Shown here in pieces: positions 8,321-16,246 of a stretch of DNA of 64,000 bases; the stretch's first letter is position 1, and every line of letters begins with the position of its first letter. Made by a program: the position numbers and the translations under genes. The stretch comes from a bacterium. Its GTDB lineage: Bacteria; UBA10199; JAIBAG01. Below the pieces are notes generated by a model, which saw only the letters and a program-made list of their open reading frames with translations, did no database searches and was not told the DNA's origin. Where the stretch lies: assembly GCA_019695305.1 (NCBI GenBank), contig JAIBAG010000002.1, positions 62,001-126,000 on the forward strand, written 5' to 3'.

Positions 8321-9427
8321 CTACAATAACGTTGTAATTTCTTTTAGCTGAGCAGGCGTCCAATTTTCTTTTTCTAATACCGCCATATTTTCTTTTAAAT
8401 GCGCCAACAATTTAATGCCGCTCATCACGCTGGTAATCATTTTTTTAGATTCTACAAACTGCAAAGCTTTTTGCACGGGAGTAAAATTACCCGGTATTTT
8501 TTTAAAAAACGCATCTCCTTTTTGCAACACCTGCGTTTGCAACAAGGGCGAGGATGCCATAACCTGCAATCCTAAATCGTTAGCCAGGGTTAAAGTAGAC
8601 AACATTCTGTCACCTACTTTTTGATTAAGAGAGACGGAGGCCTCGCGCATAGCCAAATTATAAGGCATTTGCAGAGCCTTAAAATGATGATCAGCCCCTC
8701 CCACATCAACAGCTATTTGATATAACTTGTTTAAATTAAGAGCTTCTAAAACAGGGGCTCTAAAACCATTCCAGGTGGCCAATCCATAATACTGAATTTT
8801 TCCTTTATCCACATTTTCTTCCAAAACATGAAAAGCTTTTTCAATTTTTTCATAAAAAACATTTTCGCCCACATGCGGCAGTTGGGTTTCGGGATTATGT
8901 AAATAATAAACATCTACGGTTTCACAATTTAAATTACGGAGACTGGTACTAATTTGGTTATCTATAAAACGTGGGGCTAAAGAATGGCAATTGGCCACAA
9001 TATCATCGGCAGTTAAAATGCCCGGAGTTATAAATTGGTCTTCAATATATTTTTTAAGAGATGGCGCCGGCGCATCTAAAAAGGGAATAAAACCGCCTTT
9101 GGTAGAAATAACCACCTCATCGCGCGCTAGTTTTTTTAATTGAATAAGTTTGGCTAAAACACGCCCAATGGTTTTTTCACTGCGCTGGCAACGATAATTA
9201 ATAGAGGTATCAATAAAATTAATGCCCATCTCTAAGGCTGTTTCAAGAGTTTTGGTATAGAGAGCATCGGTATCGCTGTCGTAGTGGCCCAAATAAGTAC
9301 CAATGGCCATGGCTGGAATAGTCCATTCGCACAAACTGCGCACTTTTTCTTCGTGCATCCACCGTTTTTGGAGACGACGAAAATAACGGCCGGTTCCGTC
9401 TATTGTGGCACCTAAAGGAGGAATCAT
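8321..9427 (-). CDS. Aldo/keto reductase family protein
   Basis: A 368-residue NADPH-dependent oxidoreductase of the aldo/keto reductase superfamily (TIM barrel). The N-terminal part has the substrate/cofactor signature GINFIDTSINYRCQRSEKTIG, where Asp and Tyr of the catalytic tetrad lie, followed by DVYYLHNPE and ASSPLLQ near the C-terminus. It is the last gene of the xseA-to-AKR minus-strand run and starts 13 bases after the RuBisCO-like gene, which suggests the two act on related sugar-derived metabolites. The substrate cannot be told from sequence. Confidence 0.88.
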   Translation of the reverse strand: MIPPLGATIDGTGRYFRRLQKRWMHEEKVRSLCEWTIPAMAIGTYLGHYDSDTDALYTKTLETALEMGINFIDTSINYRCQRSEKTIGRVLAKLIQLKKLARDEVVISTKGGFIPFLDAPAPSLKKYIEDQFITPGILTADDIVANCHSLAPRFIDNQISTSLRNLNCETVDVYYLHNPETQLPHVGENVFYEKIEKAFHVLEENVDKGKIQYYGLATWNGFRAPVLEALNLNKLYQIAVDVGGADHHFKALQMPYNLAMREASVSLNQKVGDRMLSTLTLANDLGLQVMASSPLLQTQVLQKGDAFFKKIPGNFTPVQKALQFVESKKMITSVMSGIKLLAHLKENMAVLEKENWTPAQLKEITTLL

Positions 9428-9439
9428 ATTCTTATTCCC

Positions 9440-10732
9440 TTACTTAAAACTATCGAGAGCTAATTTGAGTTCCGTATTCTGTTCCGAATATTTTTGAAGA
9501 TCAACACCATTTTTTATGGCATTCCAGGCCTGATGAAGTGACATAGCCCCGGCTTTGGGCCCTAACGGATGCCCAAACACACCACGGCCGGCAATAAAAC
9601 CAAAATGAGGATGACCAATTTTTTGATAAACAAGAGGTAAAGTTACGGCCGAATCGCTACCACCAGGCACTGCCAGAGCCGGTTTTATATTGCCCATAGG
9701 CTCCAAACAGGCTTGAACCTGTTCTTGTACACGCCAATCGGGCGCATACATCCGCGGGCCAAAACCCGGGATAACAATAATATCGGCCCCCAGTAAACGT
9801 TGAAGCTTTACAAAAACTTTTCCTTCAATGCCGTAATGCTGAAGGCGTTCAAAAAGAGCAGCTCCAGTAAAATGAGAAAGAATGGGAAGCGATGAGAGTT
9901 GACGCAGCCGCTTTAAGGCCGGCATGCCGGTAAAATAAGAATTTACCATCACACAACCCGCTCCACCCTCTTTGGCTTTTTTATAAAGTTCTTCCATGGC
10001 CTGGGTTTCGTCTGTCACATTCACCACAAACATTTTTGGAATTTTTGTTTCAGATTCTGCCTTACGGCGTAACGTTTCAACAGCTTTTAAACGTGCACTT
10101 AATTCTAAATTGGGAGCATCGGCCAACATTTCATCATCTTTGGCAATATCAAGCCCTCCCACCAAACTTTGGTAGGTAATCTCAGCAAAATCGGCTGCCT
10201 CAAGTCCAATATTGGGTTTAACCACACCAATAAAAAAGGGTCTGTTGTAAACCTGTAAACTTTGTCTTAGCCCGTCAATGCCAAAAGTCGGCCCAGGAAA
10301 GTTTTTTAAGAAGGTTTCTGGAAAATGAATATCGGTAATTTTAAGAACGGGGATAGACGGACAATAAAAAGCCCCCTCGCCTGCAATGGCCGACAATAAA
10401 TTAGGAATGCGCGGTCCAAAATTGATTAAAGGATGATAAACTCTTACCGAACAAACCGTAACAGGACGAGAAGCCTGATATTCGGGATACGAAAAAGAAT
10501 TTTGGGTTTTGATAATTTTAAGATTGGTAAACTTGGCGGCATACTGAGGGCGGTAATCTTCGTTTAAACCAGGACGTTTCCACTGGGCTGTACTTTGCTC
10601 ACTGCAAATTCCGGCACAAGCAAGGTGTGGATCAATTTCGGTTTCAAAAATATAATCGATACCTAAATAATCACTTATCCGATGCTTTTCTGGATTAAAA
10701 ACAAAACCCTCAATGTCGGCTGATTGAACCAT
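9440..10732 (-). CDS. RuBisCO-like protein (form IV type)
   Basis: A 430-residue relative of the RuBisCO large chain. It keeps the metal-site motif GGLDIAKDDE (the carbamylated Lys plus Asp-Glu, near residue 196), VVKPNIGL, a His-containing LSHFTGAALFERL and the C-terminal phosphate loop FIAGRGVFGHPLGPKAGA. It lacks the flexible loop-6 Lys motif (GKMEG-like) needed for CO2 fixation; here the segment reads PGFGPRMYAPDW. It is therefore expected to enolise, isomerise or decarboxylate a phosphosugar-like substrate, as known RuBisCO-like proteins do. It sits 1 base after yjbQ and before an aldo/keto reductase. Confidence 0.9.
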   Translation of the reverse strand: MVQSADIEGFVFNPEKHRISDYLGIDYIFETEIDPHLACAGICSEQSTAQWKRPGLNEDYRPQYAAKFTNLKIIKTQNSFSYPEYQASRPVTVCSVRVYHPLINFGPRIPNLLSAIAGEGAFYCPSIPVLKITDIHFPETFLKNFPGPTFGIDGLRQSLQVYNRPFFIGVVKPNIGLEAADFAEITYQSLVGGLDIAKDDEMLADAPNLELSARLKAVETLRRKAESETKIPKMFVVNVTDETQAMEELYKKAKEGGAGCVMVNSYFTGMPALKRLRQLSSLPILSHFTGAALFERLQHYGIEGKVFVKLQRLLGADIIVIPGFGPRMYAPDWRVQEQVQACLEPMGNIKPALAVPGGSDSAVTLPLVYQKIGHPHFGFIAGRGVFGHPLGPKAGAMSLHQAWNAIKNGVDLQKYSEQNTELKLALDSFK

Positions 10733-10733
10733 A

Positions 10734-11150
10734 TTATATCAGTACGGTTAAATTTACGGTACGCTTCTCCCGTGGCCCGTCTAATTCAATAAAAAAAAGA
10801 CGCTGCCAGGTTCCTAATTCCATTTTTCCGTTTTTAACAATAATGGTTTCGGACGTGTTGATTAGAAAACTGAGTAAATGACTATGGGCATTGGGTCTAT
10901 CATCCACGGCCACTTTATTATGTTCGTAGTTGGCCTTAGAGGGCGCCAGTTTTTCGGCCCAAGCATAAAAATCACGTTCCAAGGCATCACATTGTTCGTT
11001 AATTTTAATACCAGCGGTTGTATGATGACTGGCAACCACCAAAAGGCCGTTTGTAATATTGAGTTCTTTTATTTTTTGAGAAACGGCTTCGGTAATATCC
11101 ATTAACTGGAGAGGTTTTGTGGTAATAAGAGTGATGGAATCTGTAATCAT
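10734..11150 (-). CDS. yjbQ: YjbQ / UPF0047 family protein (secondary thiamine-phosphate synthase type)
   Basis: A 138-residue protein matching the YjbQ family throughout: VASHHTTAGIKINE, NSH-like region DDRPNAHSHLLSFL, and GTWQRLFFIELDGPREKRTV at the C-terminus. Family members are annotated as secondary thiamine-phosphate synthases because some complement thiE loss, though the true role is unsettled. That is of note because thiS, thiO, thiG and thiC but no thiE are in this window. The start overlaps the ispA stop by 4 bases. Confidence 0.9.
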   Translation of the reverse strand: MITDSITLITTKPLQLMDITEAVSQKIKELNITNGLLVVASHHTTAGIKINEQCDALERDFYAWAEKLAPSKANYEHNKVAVDDRPNAHSHLLSFLINTSETIIVKNGKMELGTWQRLFFIELDGPREKRTVNLTVLI

Positions 11151-12034
11151 TTTTTACGCTCAATTATGTAACGTGCCAAAGCCCGCAGCGGTTCGGCTTC
11201 TTCCCCAAAACCTGCCAAACATGAAAGAGCTTCGTCTACTACACGCTTTGCTTCCTTTTTGGCTCCGTCTAGCCCCAATAATTTAGGGTAGGTCATCTTG
11301 TTGTTTTCGGCATCTGAGCCAATATCTTTGCCAATCTCCTCGCCTCCTTCAATATCCAAAATGTCGTCGGCAATTTGAAAAGCAAGTCCAATAGCTTGGC
11401 CATACTGCTCTAGCATTTGAAGGCGTTTTGTATCGGCAGTGATGGCTTTAGCCCCACTGGTGACCGATACGGTAATTAATTGTCCGGTTTTAAGAGAATG
11501 TAATTTTTTGAGCGCATCCAAAGTTAATTCTTTTCCTTCGGCTTGCATATCGAGCACCTGACCACCCACCATACCAACAGAACCCGTAGCCAGCGCAATA
11601 TCGTTGATGATGGGTAAAATACAATCGGCATTAATTTTTCCGTTAAGTTGTGTGAGTACCGAAAAAGCCTGCGCAATAAGTCCATCGCCTGCCAAAATGG
11701 CCGTGGCCTCGCCGTACACCACGTGATTGGTAGGTTTTCCACGACGCAAGCTATCGTCATCCATGGCCGGCAAATCGTCGTGCACCAGCGAAAAGGTATG
11801 AATCATTTCAAGAGCAGCCGCAATAGGAAGAACTTGTTCTGCCTTGCCACCACATGCCTCGGCCGATGCAATAACAAGTAAAGGACGTACACGCTTACCA
11901 CCGGCAAAAAGGCTGTAGCGCATTGATTCATGAATAACCGGTGGAAACGCATTTTTAGCCGGCATATGGGCATCCATATACCCTTCTACCAATTCATTAA
12001 CACGGGCAATGTATTTTAAAAGATCAAAGCTCAT
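11147..12034 (-). CDS. ispA: Polyprenyl (farnesyl/geranylgeranyl-type) diphosphate synthase
   Basis: Elongates isoprenoid diphosphates by condensation of IPP. The 295-residue all-helical protein has the first Asp-rich motif LVHDDLPAMDDDSLRRG and the second FQIADDILDIEG, plus FAGGKRVRPLL and KTGQLI. ATG 12034 was chosen over an upstream frame extension to 12130 because MSFDLLKYIARVNEL aligns with family starts and overlaps the xseB stop as ATGA. xseB-ispA linkage is common. Chain-length specificity is inferred from family resemblance only. Confidence 0.93.
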   Translation of the reverse strand: MSFDLLKYIARVNELVEGYMDAHMPAKNAFPPVIHESMRYSLFAGGKRVRPLLVIASAEACGGKAEQVLPIAAALEMIHTFSLVHDDLPAMDDDSLRRGKPTNHVVYGEATAILAGDGLIAQAFSVLTQLNGKINADCILPIINDIALATGSVGMVGGQVLDMQAEGKELTLDALKKLHSLKTGQLITVSVTSGAKAITADTKRLQMLEQYGQAIGLAFQIADDILDIEGGEEIGKDIGSDAENNKMTYPKLLGLDGAKKEAKRVVDEALSCLAGFGEEAEPLRALARYIIERKK

Positions 12035-12276
12035 TCGGCGTCCAACTCCATATCTTCTGCTATTAAAAGATCTTCTTTTTTCACAATTTTTTCTAATTTT
12101 CCCTTTGCCTCTTCCAGTTTTGATTCGCAAAATTTAACCAAACTCATGCCTTCTTCAAAGTTTTTGAGCATATCATCAAGCTTAAGCTCTCCACCTTCCA
12201 GCTTTTCAATCATACCGCTTAGTTTTTCCATGGCACTTTCAAAACTTAGATTTTTGGATGTTTTGCTCATAGTCAA
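12031..12276 (-). CDS. xseB: Exodeoxyribonuclease VII small subunit
   Basis: Small helical partner of XseA in exonuclease VII, which degrades single-stranded DNA. The 81-residue protein contains the conserved core LSFESAMEKLSGMIEKLEGG and ELKLDDMLKNFEEGMSL. The start may be the second Met (MSKTS), two codons later. It lies 40 bases after xseA and overlaps ispA by 4 bases. Confidence 0.93.
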   Translation of the reverse strand: MTMSKTSKNLSFESAMEKLSGMIEKLEGGELKLDDMLKNFEEGMSLVKFCESKLEEAKGKLEKIVKKEDLLIAEDMELDAE

Positions 12277-12316
12277 TAAGCCAAATAGCGCGTTACAAAG
12301 GGGCGGTCAAGCCGCT

Positions 12317-13522
12317 TTAAGCCAAACGAACCGTCTTTTTGCCGTCTTTTAAATGCACAGTGTATTCGTTTTGTTCTTTAAGACCGGCGGTAGTTTTTAC
12401 CACCTGATTATTGTTGTTATAAATAATAGCATAACCCTTTTCCAGTGGTGCCATGGGCGATAAGCCTAAAAGCTGAGTTTTAGTTTGCATAAATTCCATC
12501 ATTTTAATTTTTAAATAATGGCGGCACACTAAAATCATTTTTTGGGTTTTATTATCTAAATCCAACACATGGTCATCCACAACCTGCAACGGATCTTTTA
12601 AACTCTTTTTATAGTGTTTTAAAGTTTCGGATTCTCTCTCAATAAAAAGCTGCAGCGAACGAATAAGTACAATTTTTATCTCCGTCAAACGCCGAAATAA
12701 GTCTTCTTTAAGAGGCATTACAAGCTCGGCCGCAGCAGAAGGAGTGGGAGCTCGTACATCGGCAGCAAAATCACACAGCGTAAAATCGGTTTCGTGCCCC
12801 ACAGCCGATACAATAGGTTTTTTACAAGCGGCCACAGCGCGCACTAATATTTCTTCGTTAAAAGCCCACAAATCTTCCATAGAACCTCCCCCGCGGCCCA
12901 CAATAAGCACATCAATATCGGGGATTGTATCCATGTGCCCAATAGCCTTAGCAATAGCCTGAGAAGCACCTTCACCCTGAACCGTAACCGGGTACAACAC
13001 AATATCTACATTTGGAAAACGCCGGCGCATCACAGTAACCATATCGTGTACTACAGCTCCCTGTGGCGAAGTAATAAGCCCCACCCGGCGCGGCATAAGC
13101 GGAAGTTCTCTTTTATTACTTTCTTCAAACAAACCTTCGTCGGTTAATTTCTTTTTTAACTGCTCAAAGGCCATCATGAGAGCTCCCAATCCCTTGGGTT
13201 CTACAAAATCAACAACCAGTTGATATTGCCCACGTGGCTCATACACGCTAAGGCGACCATGAAGCGTTACTTCCATACCGTCTTCCAATTCACATCTTTT
13301 ATATTGCTTGGAGTATTTAAAAAAGACGGCCGATACAGAAGCCCCGGCATCTTTCAGTGTAAAATAGGTATGGCCATTGGCCGAAAGTTTGAGATTAGAC
13401 ACTTCACCAGTAACCCATACATCGGTAAAATTATCGGAAAGCAGATTTTTAATATCGCGTGTCAGCTCGGTAACCGACACCACGTTTTTAGGCTCTAAAA
13501 TAGACAGCGTACTGGCAGGCAT
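12317..13522 (-). CDS. xseA: Exodeoxyribonuclease VII large subunit
   Basis: Catalytic subunit of exonuclease VII. The 401-residue protein begins with an OB-fold (VTELTRDIKNLLSDNF, VWVTGEVSNLK, HTYFTLKD) and continues with the catalytic core: PRRVGLITSPQGAVVHD, IVGRGGGSMEDLWAFN and VSAVGHETDFTLCDFAADVRAPTPSAAAE, all diagnostic. A coiled-coil C-terminal part follows, with GYAIIYNNN. It is the first gene of the xseA-xseB-ispA-yjbQ-RLP-AKR run. Confidence 0.96.
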   Translation of the reverse strand: MPASTLSILEPKNVVSVTELTRDIKNLLSDNFTDVWVTGEVSNLKLSANGHTYFTLKDAGASVSAVFFKYSKQYKRCELEDGMEVTLHGRLSVYEPRGQYQLVVDFVEPKGLGALMMAFEQLKKKLTDEGLFEESNKRELPLMPRRVGLITSPQGAVVHDMVTVMRRRFPNVDIVLYPVTVQGEGASQAIAKAIGHMDTIPDIDVLIVGRGGGSMEDLWAFNEEILVRAVAACKKPIVSAVGHETDFTLCDFAADVRAPTPSAAAELVMPLKEDLFRRLTEIKIVLIRSLQLFIERESETLKHYKKSLKDPLQVVDDHVLDLDNKTQKMILVCRHYLKIKMMEFMQTKTQLLGLSPMAPLEKGYAIIYNNNNQVVKTTAGLKEQNEYTVHLKDGKKTVRLA

Positions 13523-13570
13523 GCGCCAAACTTGTCATGCTTAAAATAACTTGGCAATCACTAAAAAATA

Positions 13571-16081
13571 TTAATAGCGCTCTTTACGCAAGCGTAAAAT
13601 AAAGGGAGGAACTAAAGTAACTACAATAAGAACTAAAGGTGATAAATCGGTATGTGCCACAGGTTCAAGGCTGGCTGCACAACCACCCACAAAATTAAGG
13701 CTGGCCACGCTACAAGCACCCGATACGCTGGTTTGATCAAAAACTATTTGATTGTGATCGGGATCGGCTTCACCCTGATCTAAAATATCGCCAATACTGG
13801 GAGTCCAGGTACCACCGGCACCTAAACAATCGGCTTCGTTATCAATAGCGGGAGTAGGCTCTACCGGAGTATCGGGGTTTTCCGAAGGTTCATCTGGTGT
13901 TTCTTCAGTGGTGCATGTAGAGGAGCAACCATCTCCATTTAGCTTATTGCCATCATCGCATTCTTCACCGGTTTCTACCACACTGTTACCACAAACAATT
14001 AAAGTACAATCCTCTTTACAAGAGGCTGTTCCATCACATTCTTCTTCATCTCCTACTACACCATCGCCACATATATTTGGAATTACAGGAACGGGAAAAG
14101 TACAGTTATTTAAGCATTCATCCGTATTATCATCATTACCGTCATCGCAATCTTCCGGCTCTTCTTTAATACCATTTCCACAATCGGGAGCATCGCAAGC
14201 ATCGCCTATATGGTCGCCATCGGCATCTGGAAAGCCCTCATCAACGCCATTAATCCCGTTATCGTCAATACCGTTACAAATTTCAGGATCACAAAAATCA
14301 GGAACTTGATCCTGATCAGCATCGGCACTGTCATTGCCTCCAGCACAAATATCCTGACAATCTTTTACACCATCGCCGTCAGTATCGGGAAAGTTTTCGT
14401 CTATGCCATTAATCCCATTATCATCAATTCCATTGCAAATTTCCACATCCATACAATTGGCAATGCCATCGTGGTCGCTATCGCGAAAACCTTCGTCTAT
14501 GCCTCTAATCCCGTTATCGTCAATACCGTTACAAATTTCGGGATCACAAAAATTGGGCTTTCCATCATGATCGGCATCGGCATGGTCGTCGCCACCTTTG
14601 CAAATATCCAAACAGTTTTTTACCCCGTCGTGATCAGAATCGGGAAAGCCTTCATCTATTTTACCGTCACCATCATTATCAAATCCATCGCATACTTCTA
14701 TATCGGCGCAATCGGCCACTCCGTCGCCGTCGGTATCAGGGAAACCCTCGTCTATGCCATCTATGCCGTTATCATCAATCCCATTACAAGCTTCAGGATC
14801 ACAAAAATCGGGCTTCTGATCATGATCAGCATCTGCATGATCATCACCACCCGCACAAATATCCATGCAATCTTTTACACCATCACCATCACTATCAGGA
14901 AAACCTTCGTCAATCCCATCTATACCGTTATCATCAATTCCATTACAATCTTCCGGATCGCAAAAATCGGGCTTTTGATCATGATCAGCATCTGCATGAT
15001 CATCACCACCCGCACAAATATCTATACAGTCTTTTACACCATCACCATCACTATCAGGAAAATTTTCATCAATACCATTTATACCATTGTCGTCTTTGCC
15101 ATTACATATTTCAGGGTCACAAAAATCAGGCTTGCCGTCGTGATCGGCATCGGCTTTATCATCACCACCCGGGCAAATATCTATGCAATCTTTTACACCA
15201 TCACGGTCGGTATCAGGATAACCTTCATCAACATCACCATCACCATCGTTATCTTTTCCATCGCAAATTTCTCTTTTTTTGCAAGAATTAGAGCATTCAT
15301 CGTTGTTATTGTTGTTTCCATCATCACATTCTTCACCAGGATAATCTCCCACAATACCATTGGGACAAAAGCAAGATAATGGAGCTCCTTCGGCAGGTGT
15401 TCTGTCAATATCAACAATACCGCCATTCCCATCACATTCCTGCCGTGTACATCCATCGGACGAAATGCCTATATCTGTTCCTGCAGAAACAAAGGTTTCT
15501 ACTACACCTAACTCAGGATCACACTCTACAATAACACATTCGGATGGGGGCTGTGTGGGAGTAGAAACATCAACCAGCTGGCAAGGTTCCCAACCGGCAT
15601 CACCAATACACTTTTGTTCCCAGCGGGCACAAACACCTTCAACTGGTGTGGTTCCACCGGTATAATCTTGTGTAACATAGTCGGTACACTCTCTTACCTT
15701 TCCCGGTACACAACCACCACGCGTAGTACATTGATTGGTACAACTGTCTAAATCATTCCTGTTGCCATCGTCACATTCTTCTTTTCGAGGATCTACTCGC
15801 CCATTGCCACATTCTTCTATTTGACAAATAGGATTACAGCCATCACCAATAGCATTGTTACCATCATCACATTCTTCAAAACTTTGTTTGGTACCGTCAC
15901 CGCAGGAAGGGCGGCAATTAGAGGGGCAACCATCACCGTCAATATTGTTACCATCATCACATTCTTCACCGACATCAAGATGGCCGTCACCGCACACACC
16001 GGCATAAGAGACTTGAGCCGTAAAGCAAATAGCCATGAAAACGCATGCATACAGAATGAAGTTAACAACTTTCATATTCAC
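13571..16081 (-). CDS. Secreted Cys-rich and Asp-rich repeat protein with GGCAAS C-terminal sorting-like tail
   Basis: An 836-residue surface protein. Residues 1-28 form a signal peptide ending VSYA. Next come DUF4215/Myxococcus Cys repeats (CGDG...EECDDGNN..GDGC) to about 130 and an unassigned Cys-rich part. Eight MopE/thrombospondin-3-like Asp-rich units follow, with CNGIDDNGIDGIDEGFPD, DGDGVKDC and DADHDQKPDFCDPE (about 53 residues each, two shortened to 32). Further Cys repeats come next, then a tail (ADCLGAGGTWTPSIG to FVGGCAAS), a membrane helix and RKERY. The repeats suggest Ca or Cu binding and disulfides, and the tail suggests processing at Cys. A sigma-28-like promoter lies at 16138-16164. 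Confidence 0.85.
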   Translation of the reverse strand: MNMKVVNFILYACVFMAICFTAQVSYAGVCGDGHLDVGEECDDGNNIDGDGCPSNCRPSCGDGTKQSFEECDDGNNAIGDGCNPICQIEECGNGRVDPRKEECDDGNRNDLDSCTNQCTTRGGCVPGKVRECTDYVTQDYTGGTTPVEGVCARWEQKCIGDAGWEPCQLVDVSTPTQPPSECVIVECDPELGVVETFVSAGTDIGISSDGCTRQECDGNGGIVDIDRTPAEGAPLSCFCPNGIVGDYPGEECDDGNNNNNDECSNSCKKREICDGKDNDGDGDVDEGYPDTDRDGVKDCIDICPGGDDKADADHDGKPDFCDPEICNGKDDNGINGIDENFPDSDGDGVKDCIDICAGGDDHADADHDQKPDFCDPEDCNGIDDNGIDGIDEGFPDSDGDGVKDCMDICAGGDDHADADHDQKPDFCDPEACNGIDDNGIDGIDEGFPDTDGDGVADCADIEVCDGFDNDGDGKIDEGFPDSDHDGVKNCLDICKGGDDHADADHDGKPNFCDPEICNGIDDNGIRGIDEGFRDSDHDGIANCMDVEICNGIDDNGINGIDENFPDTDGDGVKDCQDICAGGNDSADADQDQVPDFCDPEICNGIDDNGINGVDEGFPDADGDHIGDACDAPDCGNGIKEEPEDCDDGNDDNTDECLNNCTFPVPVIPNICGDGVVGDEEECDGTASCKEDCTLIVCGNSVVETGEECDDGNKLNGDGCSSTCTTEETPDEPSENPDTPVEPTPAIDNEADCLGAGGTWTPSIGDILDQGEADPDHNQIVFDQTSVSGACSVASLNFVGGCAASLEPVAHTDLSPLVLIVVTLVPPFILRLRKERY

Positions 16082-16137
16082 ATTTTTGCGAAAATTTTAA
16101 AAAGCATGCCCAGCTTTTTTTAATGCTTTATGCTGTT

Positions 16138-16164
16138 TTATCGGTGATGAAAAGAAAAAGTTGC
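16138..16164 (-). promoter_or_regulatory. Sigma-28-like promoter for the 836-residue repeat protein
   Basis: Read on the minus strand: GCAACTTT (16164-16157), 11 bases, ACCGATAA (16145-16138). This gives a leader of about 50 bases to the start at 16081. It resembles the FliA consensus TAAAGTTT-N11-GCCGATAA and recurs five more times in this window. Confidence 0.7.
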
Positions 16165-16179
16165 GTGAATTTACTGTGA

Positions 16180-16214
16180 ATACTTTAAATAGGGCGAAGC
16201 TCTCTTTAAAGTAT
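16180..16214 (-). terminator. Hairpin after the 1267-residue repeat-protein gene
   Basis: ATACTTTAAA (16180-16189) and TTTAAAGTAT (16205-16214) form a ten-base perfect stem, and the loop can fold again (GGGC/GCTC). It lies 33 bases after the stop of the upstream gene on the minus strand. There is no T-run, so it may stabilise the 3' end rather than terminate. Confidence 0.45.
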
Positions 16215-16246
16215 AAAATATTATGTAATTACAAATAGTTAAGTCT

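Noticed and set aside
9440-10732. Carbon-fixing RuBisCO
   Set aside because: The loop-6 lysine motif is missing and there is no small subunit or Calvin-cycle gene nearby.
14170-15290. Regular repeats that could suggest a CRISPR array
   Set aside because: The repeats are coding, of about 160 bases, without unique spacers, and translate as Asp-rich protein units.
14210-15379. A 389-residue open frame on the plus strand across the Asp-rich repeats
   Set aside because: It is the antisense of a tandem repeat: it mirrors the repeat period and has no family resemblance, so it is a shadow of the 836-residue gene.
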